Part shown: piece after piece, positions 42,201-50,897 of the stretch | Layout: each line of letters begins with the position of its first letter | How positions within the stretch are numbered: position 1 is the first letter of the stretch | DNA from: Macrosoma leucophasiata | Taxonomy: Eukaryota > Arthropoda > Insecta > Lepidoptera > Hedylidae | DNA length: 64,000 bases | Direction: 5' to 3' | NCBI GenBank assembly: GCA_036365455.1 | Contig: JAWQUS010000010.1 | Span: forward strand, 22,306,501 to 22,370,500 | Notes under the pieces: generated by a model | Databases searched by the model: none | What the model was told of the DNA's origin: nothing | What the model saw: only the letters and a program-made list of their open reading frames with translations | Made by a program: the position numbers and the translations under genes

Positions 42201-44639
42201 TCTAGTAATTCACTTGAATTGTTAGATTCATTGCCGATTACGCATCGACACGATAAGGGTAATGTTTGTTTCGACACTGACCAAAATTTAAAAATTCTCG
42301 GGTTTCGATGGTGCCCCGCTTCAGATGAATTTAGTTTTACTGTAGAAATAGAACCGCACACGTGTACAAAACGAAATATTTTGTCAGTAATCGCCCGTCA
42401 GTTCGATGTATTAGGACTTATCGCGCCAGTTATCTTATACGCTAAATTAATTATTCAACAATTATGGCTCGCGAGAATAGATTGGGATGACACACCGCCA
42501 CGCGAAGTAATTAATGTTTGGCAGAATTATGTTAAAGAACTGCCAGATATCGCCAAATTAAAACTACCGCGACACTTAGGAGTATTACGCGACTCAAAAA
42601 TATCTATCATTGCATTCGCGGATGCTAGTGAGAAGGCATACGGTGCAGTGGTCTACATACGAGTTAAAAATGAGAATTCTGAGCCTACTGTTTGTCTAGT
42701 TTGCTCTAAATCTAAAGTAGCTCCACTAAAAACCATTTCGGTTGCTCGCCTCGAGTTATGTGCAGCACTACTCATGGCAAAATTAACGCGTCGTGTGCTC
42801 GACACTTATAAGCCTCGTCACCCGATTGACGATATATATTGTTTCTCAGACTCCATGGTAACACTGGGCTGGGTGCATTCCTCTCCGCATAAATACAAAA
42901 CCTTTGTATCCACGAGAATTACAAAGATAGCAAATTCTATCCCCTCGCGTCATTTTTATCACGTCGCTGGTAAGGATAATCCGAGTGATTGTCTATCACG
43001 AGGCTTAACGCCATCGCAACTACGGTCACACCCTTTGTGGTTCAACGGGCCATCGTGGCTACGGCAAGATCCCAATAGCTGGCCTATCAAATCTTTCTCA
43101 CCATCTGATAACTTAGAACTCCCCGAGTATAAGGTTTTATCGCTTAATGCTGCAATTGAAATTGAACCTAATTGCTTGCATAATTTAGCGCATCGCGTAT
43201 CTACATGGAACATTTTGCTACGTTCTATAGTATATGTCTATCGCTTTATGAAAAAACTTCCACTTAATCGCTTTATAAATGCCTCAGATTTAAATTTCGC
43301 GGAAATAAGAATATTAACGGTCTTACAATCAATATATTTCGCTGAAGAAATTCATAATATAAAGGCAGGAAAATTGTGTTCTGCGCCAATTAGAAAACTT
43401 AGTCCATTTATCGACGACAATGGTTTGTTACGTGTTGGTGGACGCTTAACTAATGCGGATATTTCTTTCGACCAAAAACATCCCATTTTACTACCACGTA
43501 AAGATAATGTCGTAGAATTAATAATACGATACTATCACAGAGTCCATTGTCACGCTGGACCACAACTTTTAATGTCAATTTTGCGACAACGATTCTGGAT
43601 ATTATCAGGCAGAAATATTACACGTCGCGTTGTACATCAATGTAATTATTGTTTTAAATGTAACCCAAAATCAACATTTCCACAAATGTCAGATTTGCCC
43701 GCTTGTAGAGTGCAAGATGCTAAAGCTTTCACTCATACCGCAGTGGATTATGCCGGTCCTATCAGCATAACTCCATACAGAAAACGAGGAGTGCGCTCGA
43801 TCAAATGCTATTTGTGTATTTTCGTTTGCTTAGTTACACGCGCTGTGCATATCGAAATCGCTTCGGATTTGACCACACCAACTTTTTTATCAGCTTTCAA
43901 ACGATTTATCGCTAGGAGAGGCACCGTCTCCTGCTTGTATTCAGATAATGGCACCAATTTCATCGGCGCTAGAAACGCTCTTAATGAAATGTATAATTTA
44001 ATATATTCAAATGAATTTAACGCATCGCTCGCGCACTATCTGGCTGAGAACAGAATCACGTGGAAAATGATACCACCGCGCAGTCCGCATTTCAACGGTC
44101 ACGTTGAGATTTACGTTAAAGGTTTTAAAAATCATCTCTACCGCGTAATCGGTACACAAATATTAACCTATGAAGAGCTGTTGACCGTTTTGGTTCAAAT
44201 AGAGTCAGTTTTAAATTCGCGACCTTTAACACTGCTAAGTTCTGAACCGGAACCTACCCCTTTAACGCCGGCACATTTCCTTATGGCGACGCCGCTTAAG
44301 TTCTTGCCTGCTACCGATGTATCGGCAGAACCGGTAAATTTATTAAAACGCTACGCATTGTTGGATCATATGGTTCAAAGTTTTTCCAAAAGATGGAAAC
44401 TAGAATATTTACATCTGCTACAAACACGCGAAAAGTGGAACACACCTTCTAAATCTATCGCTATTGGGACAGTGGTTGTCTTAATGACTGATCACACTTC
44501 TCCGCTTCATTGGCCGCTGGGCATTGTTGTTGCAACATTCCCTGGCGCTGACGGCATCGTTCGCGTCGCTAACGTCAAAACGTCGTCTGGCACTTTCAAA
44601 AGGCCTGTCGTACGTCTTTGTCCCTTACCGACCCAATAG
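39297..44639 (+). CDS. BEL/Pao Gag-Pol polyprotein, element 1
   Basis: 1780 residues, no stop or frameshift; ATG at 39297 lies 305 bases after the 5' LTR. In order: Gag with DUF1759-type region (about 136-285, LSFSGDPTQWPLFYENF, YLISKLTGRALSV); Cys/His knuckles (344-407, CIYCGQSTH, CVNCLSPFH, CRYCQCKHH); a low-complexity Pro/Ala/His linker (about 415-500); aspartic protease DTGS at 528; reverse transcriptase with catalytic D857 (SGDIKQMY) and YMDD at 933-936; RNase H of Pao type with D1109, E1153, D1185 and a D near 1227; integrase with HHCC zinc region (about 1411-1455) and catalytic D1484, D1550, E1604; C-terminal DUF5641-like domain (about 1660-1775, HWPLG). These make virus-like particles, copy the RNA and insert the cDNA. 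No envelope gene. Odd: around the last catalytic Glu it reads PHFNGHVEIYVK, where element 2 has PHFGGVWEIQIK. Confidence 0.97.
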   Translation: MTSKEKSTIYTGTEREVRQADRQVKLLTAKRDTIFARLQMIYNYAKDSSKDSESEELFLSSIHTLEIMRGEFLQIIEQINSIKLDIDPDFTPSFQTINSFDDLYCRIKRAETIINTKKSESITQINNKKCISKLPKLELLSFSGDPTQWPLFYENFKNTIHVNPDLTDHERVQYLISKLTGRALSVCAGIAPTAENYPTIWSTLKNKYEDKRCLATAYLQQIIDFKPLHNASSKNIDTFLDKFASAVSSLKLLKLNDLCDFILLHLALKRLDSDTVHTFELQKRDIPIPSYDSLINFLHEQSKILDRASGTNNAYNKRSNNSAVEQKQSNYIKTHSYLSVPNSCIYCGQSTHAQLYKCDNFYQQSINDRLKFIKLRNLCVNCLSPFHVTNSCQSTSVCRYCQCKHHSLLCRKNALQLNTRDNNKHAAHTAMQVPRGPGASRLGPSQLMTHDAQAPRPVPPHVSLSPQMQTASASTQSAAYIVAPLHNNVSLCNVNANNARNETCLLGTVHLNVFNNIGQTYSIRGLIDTGSQHNFITTDVCKRLNLHYHKMNQSIVKGIGGSTNPIKGILSLKISSRLNKNITFNIDAYVIDRITDMLPTVRIDRISLSFLNSIALADEYFDVPGEIDLLLGGSIFANILLSGRVMGPPGTPTALETVFGYIIIGNAPIMNNHAGTPLSLCAISTDTLLQKFWQLEEVDCDSAATSEEAECELIFTSNVLRDESGRYTVPLPFAKDSSLLGNSYLTAKKRFLALERKLDSNPVLRLEYNAIMQEYLDKSYISPVYDDANDSGYYIPHHAVIRHDKSTTKVRVVLDASAKTDRGVSLNDILHAGANLQNDLFIILLNFRLYSIAFSGDIKQMYLQILLKTEHRKFQKFLFRFDSKSALTTYQFNRVCFGSKSSPFLAMRVVRLLAADERASYPLASELIPHTIYMDDVCHSVPSVHDALQLKNELLGLFTAGGFELIKWSSNSLELLDSLPITHRHDKGNVCFDTDQNLKILGFRWCPASDEFSFTVEIEPHTCTKRNILSVIARQFDVLGLIAPVILYAKLIIQQLWLARIDWDDTPPREVINVWQNYVKELPDIAKLKLPRHLGVLRDSKISIIAFADASEKAYGAVVYIRVKNENSEPTVCLVCSKSKVAPLKTISVARLELCAALLMAKLTRRVLDTYKPRHPIDDIYCFSDSMVTLGWVHSSPHKYKTFVSTRITKIANSIPSRHFYHVAGKDNPSDCLSRGLTPSQLRSHPLWFNGPSWLRQDPNSWPIKSFSPSDNLELPEYKVLSLNAAIEIEPNCLHNLAHRVSTWNILLRSIVYVYRFMKKLPLNRFINASDLNFAEIRILTVLQSIYFAEEIHNIKAGKLCSAPIRKLSPFIDDNGLLRVGGRLTNADISFDQKHPILLPRKDNVVELIIRYYHRVHCHAGPQLLMSILRQRFWILSGRNITRRVVHQCNYCFKCNPKSTFPQMSDLPACRVQDAKAFTHTAVDYAGPISITPYRKRGVRSIKCYLCIFVCLVTRAVHIEIASDLTTPTFLSAFKRFIARRGTVSCLYSDNGTNFIGARNALNEMYNLIYSNEFNASLAHYLAENRITWKMIPPRSPHFNGHVEIYVKGFKNHLYRVIGTQILTYEELLTVLVQIESVLNSRPLTLLSSEPEPTPLTPAHFLMATPLKFLPATDVSAEPVNLLKRYALLDHMVQSFSKRWKLEYLHLLQTREKWNTPSKSIAIGTVVVLMTDHTSPLHWPLGIVVATFPGADGIVRVANVKTSSGTFKRPVVRLCPLPTQ

Positions 44640-44759
44640 TTTTCTATCTTCTTTCTTTTCTCTTCTTTATTCTTTTAACGCTACGCTACGCTTGAGAGTT
44701 CTCTCTCTCTCTTTTCTCTTTCTTTTCATTGCGTTTGGTATTCTTGAAGCCATGTCTTC

Positions 44760-44774
44760 AAGGGCTGGGGGCAA
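44760..44774 (+). promoter_or_regulatory. Polypurine tract, element 1
   Basis: aagggctgggggcaa directly before the 3' LTR; purine-rich as needed to prime plus-strand DNA. Confidence 0.7.
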
Positions 44775-45117
44775 TGTTTGCGCCATTCTATCCGATCTAT
44801 CCGATACCTTTCTTCCTACCTACGCTCGCTTTTATTTCCTTACTACCTCCTATCCGCATACTGGCCAGTTGGTCCGATTCCGCTGGAAAACCCGCTCGCG
44901 CGCCGCGCACTGTGCAATTAAGAAAGGTGACAATTGTGACAAAGGATCCGCAGTACCAGGGAAACACCAGGTCAGTCCTTTCTACCTATCCTTTTTCTGT
45001 GCCACGGATAGCCTCCGACTACGCCTACACGCCAACGCAATTTTCTTTAATAATACAGTCCACTACTACGCCCCGGTACGTCTGTCTCGTAGGCCTAAGG
45101 CCACGAAGGCGACCACA
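44775..45117 (+). repeat. BEL element 1, 3' LTR
   Basis: 343 bp, same text as the 5' LTR. An out-of-frame open stretch through it (44524-45174) is not a gene. Confidence 0.96.
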
Positions 45118-45178
45118 CCAGCATTAAACGAAGAGTTTTTAAGGAAATGTTGCTGGAAACAAATTGTTTCCTGATATT
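45118..45178 (+). repeat. Local repeat L, block A, copy 1 (split by BEL 1)
   Basis: ccagcattaaac..gttgctgg..aattgtttcctgatattttg; with attgccagc at 38640-38648 it rebuilds the same block as 45383-45460. Confidence 0.65.
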
Positions 45179-45382
45179 TTGCAAAATGTTAGACGTTCTC
45201 ATATTATTTTATTTACTACTACAGTACTTACGATACATCAAGTGTGTTGCTCGAATTATACCAATGTCTATTTAGTTTATCTTTCTATATAAAGGACAAT
45301 CACATAAATTTTTTGGTCTGCTTTTGAAAAAATATTTAGTATATTTAGAATAGTTCTTCTCGTTTAAATGCTTTCTTTTCGA

Positions 45383-45460
45383 TTGCCAGCACTAAAAGGC
45401 GTATTTTTGGAGAGATATTGCTGAAAAAAAATGTTTACTGATATTTTGGGACACTTCAAC
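45383..45460 (+). repeat. Local repeat L, block A, copy 2
   Basis: gattgccagcactaaaaggc..atattgctg..tgtttactgatattttggg. Confidence 0.65.
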
Positions 45461-45493
45461 TCAGAATTGATAGTTTATAGGGCTACAATGTAA

Positions 45494-45664
45494 AATTAAC
45501 CTCATTTAAAAGCCTCTTCAATACGGTTCAAGCAATTTTCTCTACTCTCAAGTTGTCGACGTCACCTATCAGCCGATATCACCTGGATGGCATTACCGCG
45601 CTCGCTCGCCTGACAAATTGTTTGTGTAGTGGCCACGTGCTTAATATCGTTGATCTCAATATGT
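45494..45664 (+). repeat. Local repeat L, block B, copy 2
   Basis: aattaacctcatttaaaagc.. with the 62-base core at 45552-45613, then gtgcttaatatcgttgat. Confidence 0.8.
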
Positions 45665-45783
45665 TAATAATTAATAACACATTATTATTCGTAGGTGAGA
45701 CCAGATATGTTTGTTAACATTCGTCAATTACACATTTTAACTCAAATTGTAAAAATCTATCTGTTTCATCAGAATCTGATCTT

Positions 45784-45940
45784 GAAGCCTTTTCAGGTAG
45801 GAAAAAGCTATTTGCTCTTCTCACATTGACTTTACTCATCGTCTAGTATCACCTGGAGAGTAATATGGCGCGCGACCGGCCGGCAAATTGCTTATTATAG
45901 CGAAGTGTCATACACACAATATCATCAACGATAGTGATAT
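45784..45940 (+). repeat. Local repeat L, block B, copy 3, diverged
   Basis: gaagccttttcagg.. tatcacctggagagtaatat, ggcgcgcgaccggccggcaa, attgcttattatagcgaag: same order as copies 1 and 2 but much changed. Confidence 0.5.
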
Positions 45941-45944
45941 TTCG

Positions 45945-46205
45945 TTTTTTTTTATGTAATGGAAGTTGCAAACAAGCATGCAGTTCATATGTAAGTGATG
46001 ACTACAGCCTATAGACACCCACACAAAGACCAAGGTCAAAATGCAGATGCATTACCACTCCTGAGGCCTAAGGTGTTATGCCTCTGTGCCGGAAATTACC
46101 ACCTGACCGGAATACGATAGTGCTGAATACTATAGCGGAAAGTATATTAGGTAATGCGGTGGTGCCTACGCCCGCGAGCTCCGTCACTGGAGCTCTACCA
46201 CCAGT
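45945..46205 (-). repeat. SINE-A, near full length
   Basis: T-tract, atgtaatggaagttgc, ends gagctctaccaccagt; small deletions in the centre. Confidence 0.92.
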
Positions 46206-47235
46206 AATCACCTACTACACAGACATCAATCGGAACGAGTTTTACACGCACAGACGCACACACACAGTTGCCTGCTCGCAAACTCAAAGCACGAGGTTGC
46301 CGGCATGGTACTTAGAAATCAAGCGGGACGTCGAAGTGTCAATAGAATTGCAACAGGCTACATTATTGTCGAACCAGAATAATAGCATGGAACACATTAT
46401 TTATACAAACACAGAGGAATAGAGATGCTTAATACATACATGCGCTCCGCTATTGCAGTTGTATTATTACCCATAAAAAGTATTGTTATCGAGGAAGGTC
46501 AGGTTAGTAAGTTATATCAGACGTTAAATAAATAAAGAAATATTTAAATTGTATCTTGTAAAATAATATCGGAGTAGAAAATAAACCAATAAGCCATAAT
46601 ACAGTATCTTAAAAACCATATAACGTCAGCTTCCACGAACAGCGAAAATACGAGCCGTAAGAACCTTTGACCGCTTGATATTTCCAATCCACTAGCTCCT
46701 TTTAAGGCTATTTGTATCTATCCACGCGATTTTAACCCTAGTTTCTTAGACTATAAGATCGTCTATCTCATAAAATTTGTTATCAATCGCGAATGTCTTT
46801 TGTAAGGAACTTGGACTAGGGTTATGTGACGTCACTGGCCATAGTCTTTTGTTAGTGGATAATGCATCGTGACTTCGATACGAGGGGTTGTAGTATCGCG
46901 GCTACAATTCCGCAGATGCGTTATCGATTTTGTTCTTTTGTTAGGAATGGCTTCAAGGGATTGTTAAGATATCTCAATTGCCTAATTGCTTGTAGTCCAG
47001 ACTTTCTGGCTCTAAGGGATGTACAAAATATTTTATTAATCGATGTGGCTGATTTTAATGTCTTGTTATATTTTCTTGGTCGGGCTTCGAACTTTTGGAA
47101 CCACCCTCGTATATGGGACCATTGGGGTTATTAGTCATCTTGCACGCCAATAATTCGCACGATCGGGCGACTTGGCACCTTTATAATTTACCTAATATTT
47201 CTGTCGTCAACTCGCACGCTCATGCAAAGCACAGC
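46206..47235. other. Unassigned stretch between the two BELs
   Basis: No gene or repeat recognised. One TGACGTCA at 46829. Open frames up to 114 codons lack domain signs; the one at 46078-46422 is mostly SINE-A. Confidence 0.4.
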
Positions 47236-47240
47236 CATGT

Positions 47241-47615
47241 TGTTTCGTTATCATATTATTCAATTCTTAACGATGCAACACGTATCTACGGCGGTGGCAA
47301 ACCAGGCTCAAAAAACTGGAATGCACACCGTACTCGTCAAACATTGGAGCTGACTGTCAAGTGTCAGATTCGAAACCAAACCAGTTCACTTGTCATCGTC
47401 GTCGCGCGCGCATCGCACATAACGCGATATTCGTTTTTTCTACCTACGACACGAATCCCTGTATAAGCTGGTGGAGGATCATCGAGTGCAGTCAGCAGTC
47501 CAAGGTACGTGTGTGCATTGTATTTGCTGCTGCCTATTTACGAAAGCATCGTTAAATCGTCTGACTACCTGTCTGTCCCCTGTAGTGACCAGCCACCTCG
47601 GTGCGGGTTCCTACA
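47241..47615 (+). repeat. BEL element 2, 5' LTR
   Basis: Starts tgtttcgttatcatatt, ends gcgggttcctaca; 375 bp. Confidence 0.96.
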
Positions 47616-47620
47616 TTTTT

Positions 47621-47638
47621 TGGTGCCGAAACCCGGGA
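47621..47638 (+). promoter_or_regulatory. tRNA primer binding site, element 2
   Basis: tggtgccgaaacccggga, 5 bases after the LTR; TGG start and position fit a primer site well. The tRNA species was not determined. Confidence 0.8.
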
Positions 47639-48408
47639 TTTCCACCACTTTTGACCTCTCGACAAACGAATGTTCATGGTATTTCTGGTTAATCGTATTG
47701 TTACAGTTTAGATAGTGAATAATAAGTGTGTTCAATCTAACAAACTTTTTTCCGTACAGAAGTACCTAACTACCTACATACATATTAACATTACAATTTT
47801 AAACAGTAAATCGTAACGAACAGGGAGTTCGTGTTTATTATCGTTCTTTCTTATAATTATTGATTTATTGTGGGATCAAATAAACAATCTCATCTAATTA
47901 TCGGTGTTTATTTAATTACTTATCGGCTTACAATAATTCAGTTCTTAAAGTATTTGTATTGTTTTGTTTTCATATAAGTATTCGTAAACAGAAATAATAA
48001 TTTCTATATTAAATGGTGTATGAAAATTGACCATTTAAAACGTTTCAATCGAAATCGCATTCATTAGCTAACAATAAAAAAATCATCAACAACTTTAAGG
48101 TATATTGCAATCATCGCAAGATTGCAACTGTAACCAACCGACCGACGCTCGACTCGTTACTCGCCCGTATTGTTGATTCATATCGACCTTATTGTTAAAG
48201 AAATAAGGATTGGTTTTGTGTGTTCGTTTTGTAAACAACAAGAATCACTTCTTTAATTACCTAACTTTGTTTCTCGTATATTATCAAACGTATTAAAGTT
48301 CGTGAAATTGTAAACTTAAATATATTTTTTAATTGTAACGTTTACTAATAACTTTACATAGGTGATTTAAACTCATATTATTAATTTAAACGATTTAATT
48401 TGGTAGGT

Positions 48409-50111
48409 ATGTCTCTTTTGAGAAGGCATTCATCTCGTAAACTTAGTACTTCAAAAAAATCGAAACTAAAGTCAATTGACATTGAATATTCTGCACAGGA
48501 TTTACCGTCTTTACGAAGAAAACGTACGATCGCTTATAAACGGTTAAGCAGGGCTTTAGAGATCGGTGTTTCCGCTACTAATGATGATTCTCAAAAGGAG
48601 TTGTTTTTTTCGTATCATCAAGAAGTAAAGAATATAGCGGCTAATTTCGAAGATGCGCATTTTGCTATCTTAGAAATTTTGGATGACGCTGAAAGCGAAG
48701 ATACTGAAATCCAGGAGCGTTTTGATGAAATGTATTATAGAATTTTATCGATTTTTCGTAGTTTAAATAAATCCGAATCATTCGATTCTCACGGTAGTAC
48801 TTCGGGTATGAATATTCGGTTACCGAAAATATCACTTCCGAGTTTTTCCGGTAATATTAAACAGTGGCCGGAGTATTTCGATACGTTTAATGAGTTGATT
48901 AATAAATCAAAGACTCTTACTGATACTGAGAAGTTTCACTATTTGATATCTTCTCTCAGCGGCGATGCGTTATCGGTAGTTAAGGCATTCCCTATTTCTC
49001 ATGAACATTATCGTGACGCTTTCGACGCTCTCATTTCCCGTTATAAAAACAAACGTGATTTAGCCTTTACCTGTTGGCGAGATATTTTAAATATTAATTT
49101 CAAATGTAATAATGCTCACGAGTTCCGAAAGTCTCTTGACTTGTTCGAGGAAAACTTAACTATATTGAAAACAATTAATTTACCGGTATCGCAATGGGAT
49201 TTTATTCTAACATATCATATTTTATCGAAACTAGACTCCGGATTGCGCCGTAATTTTGAAGAAAAATATTCACACACAGAATTACCGTCGTATGACCAAC
49301 TAAAAGATTTTTTGCAATCAAAGTGTGAGGCTTTATTACGAGATAATCATTTTTCCGAACAAGTCAAATCTATCGGAAGCTCTGTGCCGATTCACTCTAA
49401 GCGTACGCAGGTACTTGTAGCCGCAACCGATAAACCCACTGAATCTACTTTTACTAAAACCGTCTTAAATCCTAGCAAGTGTTCTTATTGTGCAGAACAT
49501 CACACTATATCCTCTTGTCCTATATTTTCGAAGAAAACGGTGGACGAACGTATGAACATCGCAACAGAAAGAAACTGGTGCTTTAATTGTCTAAAGCCTT
49601 CTCACCAATTAAAACATTGTAATTCTGTTTTTTCATGTCGCATCTGCAAACGTAAACATCACACCTTACTTCACCGAGATAAAACTAACGAATCAAATAA
49701 TATTGTATCGAGTTTGGTTTCTAGATCTCAATCGAATACAACTGTGTTGCTAGCTACTGCAATAGTGCAAATTAAGGATGCATCAGGTCAAATGCAGTCC
49801 TTCCGTGCTTTGTTTGACACTGGTAGTCAAAGCAATTTTATAACCGAATCAGCTGTTAAACGTTTAAATTTAAAACCAGAGCCGGCTGTTGACAGTGTTA
49901 GTGGACTTGGAGAAGCAGTAGCTCCCATTTCAGGTGAGGTTTCTTGCTGTGTAGGTACTAATGGTAGGATTGTTTTTAATTTAAATCTACACGTTATTTC
50001 TAAAATATGTGGTGATCAGCCTGTGGCAAACTTAAAAACATCAGGATGGTCACATATTAATTCATTACCGTTAGCCGATCCTGGTTTCGATATTCCAGGG
50101 CCGATCGATAT
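48409..50111 (+). CDS. BEL/Pao Gag and protease portion, element 2 (broken)
   Basis: Frame open from ATG at 48409 (an upstream TTG at 48400 is in frame but I prefer the ATG). Seen: basic N-terminus; DUF1759-type Gag region (LPSFSGNIKQWPEYFDTF, YLISSLSGDALSVV); Cys/His knuckles (CSYCAEHH, CFNCLKPSH, CRICKRKHH); aspartic protease DTGSQSNFI with the catalytic Asp codon at 49816. After 50111 the native frame is lost: translation would run into the inserted retroelement and stop at 50248-50250. It makes at most Gag plus most of the protease. Confidence 0.93.
50098..50111 (+). repeat. Target-site duplication, left
   Basis: gggccgatcgatat, repeated at 50898-50911 after the poly(A). Confidence 0.95.
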
Positions 50112-50897
50112 CCCCCCCCGAGGGTTTCCGCCTTGTCGTGGCGGGGGGGCTCAGTACCCGGTGGTTGGCCTCACACCGGAGAAGCCAAGAGGAACCCAGA
50201 GAGGGGGCGGCGTTTGGCGTGGCTCTGCCCGCCACTCGCTGCTGTGGTGAGGAGACGGCTGGGGAAGAGGTGTACGGGTGTATCGTTGCCCTGCACCCTA
50301 TCCCCAGCCGCCTAGCGGTTGTCCCGCCGTAAGATGGGGACGTGGTGGGAAGGCGGCTGGGGAGGAGGTGTATGGGTGTGTCGTTGCCCTGCACCCTATC
50401 CCCAGCCGCCTAGCGGTGGTCCCGCCGCTCGATAGGGACGTGGTGGGGCCGCGGGGGGGCGGTTGAAGGTCAGTTCATCCCTGTCACTCCCGCTCCCCCG
50501 GGGCCGGACAGAGTGCCCCTGGACTCCTCCACCCGGGCGTCTTGGGACGCCTGGCGTTGTGAGTGGTCGGGGCAGGGACCTTTGGGTGTCGGACTAGGGG
50601 ATGTCCGTCGCCCAAATGGAGATAGGTCCCAAGCTGGGTGGCGTGCACGTGTTCCGCACGCCACTAGTGTTGGTTGGAGCCAAAGAGCTCAACCTGCGGA
50701 GGGCTCGGAGACGAGCAGCCGCCGGCGGGGTCGCGGATGTGTGCGTAAGCGTTCCCGTGACCCCGCCACTGATGGCGGAAGAGTCGGAACACCGCGGGGT
50801 TTTAGTGAGTACGAGTCTCACACTACCCGCCGTCGTTTCCCCTAGACGGCGGGTGCCCATGAGGGTTTCCCCGCGTAAAAAAAAAAAAAAAAAAAAA
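50112..50897 (+). mobile_element. Poly(A) retroelement inserted in BEL 2
   Basis: 786 bp, GC-rich, starts ccccccgagggtttccg, ends in about 19 A, flanked by a 14-bp target duplication: target-primed reverse transcription. The 3' ~350 bp match 25989-26400 (minus). Contains a 98-bp tandem repeat. No reverse-transcriptase motif seen, so it is a SINE or a 5'-truncated LINE (R1-like clade possible but unproven). Confidence 0.9.
50256..50450 (+). repeat. 98-bp tandem repeat, two units
   Basis: Units start cggctgggga at 50256 and 50354; each holds cgttgccctgcaccctatcc and ccagccgcctagcggt, then gggacgtggtggg. Confidence 0.85.

Larger units (their letters stand above)
38649..45117 (+). mobile_element. 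BEL/Pao LTR retrotransposon 1, complete
   Basis: 6469 bp: two 343-bp LTRs with TG..CA ends and no difference seen by eye, 5-bp target duplication ccagc (38644-38648 and 45118-45122), a purine-rich tract before the 3' LTR, and one open Gag-Pol frame of 1780 codons. Everything needed in cis and trans seems present, so it is a candidate live element or very recent insertion. It landed inside block A of local repeat L. Confidence 0.96.

Noticed and set aside
44524..45174. 216-codon open frame across the 3' end of BEL 1
   Set aside because: It overlaps Pol in another frame and runs through the LTR; the same LTR frame appears at 38641-39015. It is a by-product.
46862..47134. 90-codon plus-strand frame before BEL 2
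   Set aside because: No recognisable motif, no supporting splice or repeat evidence; kept as unassigned.
48400..48408. TTG start three codons before the ATG of BEL 2 Gag
   Set aside because: A plain ATG at 48409 is the more likely eukaryotic start.
50601..50897. Start of a 1264-codon frame in the inserted retroelement
   Set aside because: The ATG lies in the foreign insert and the first ~100 codons are GC-rich element sequence plus poly-Lys from the A-tract. Native Pol coding begins at the right target duplication.
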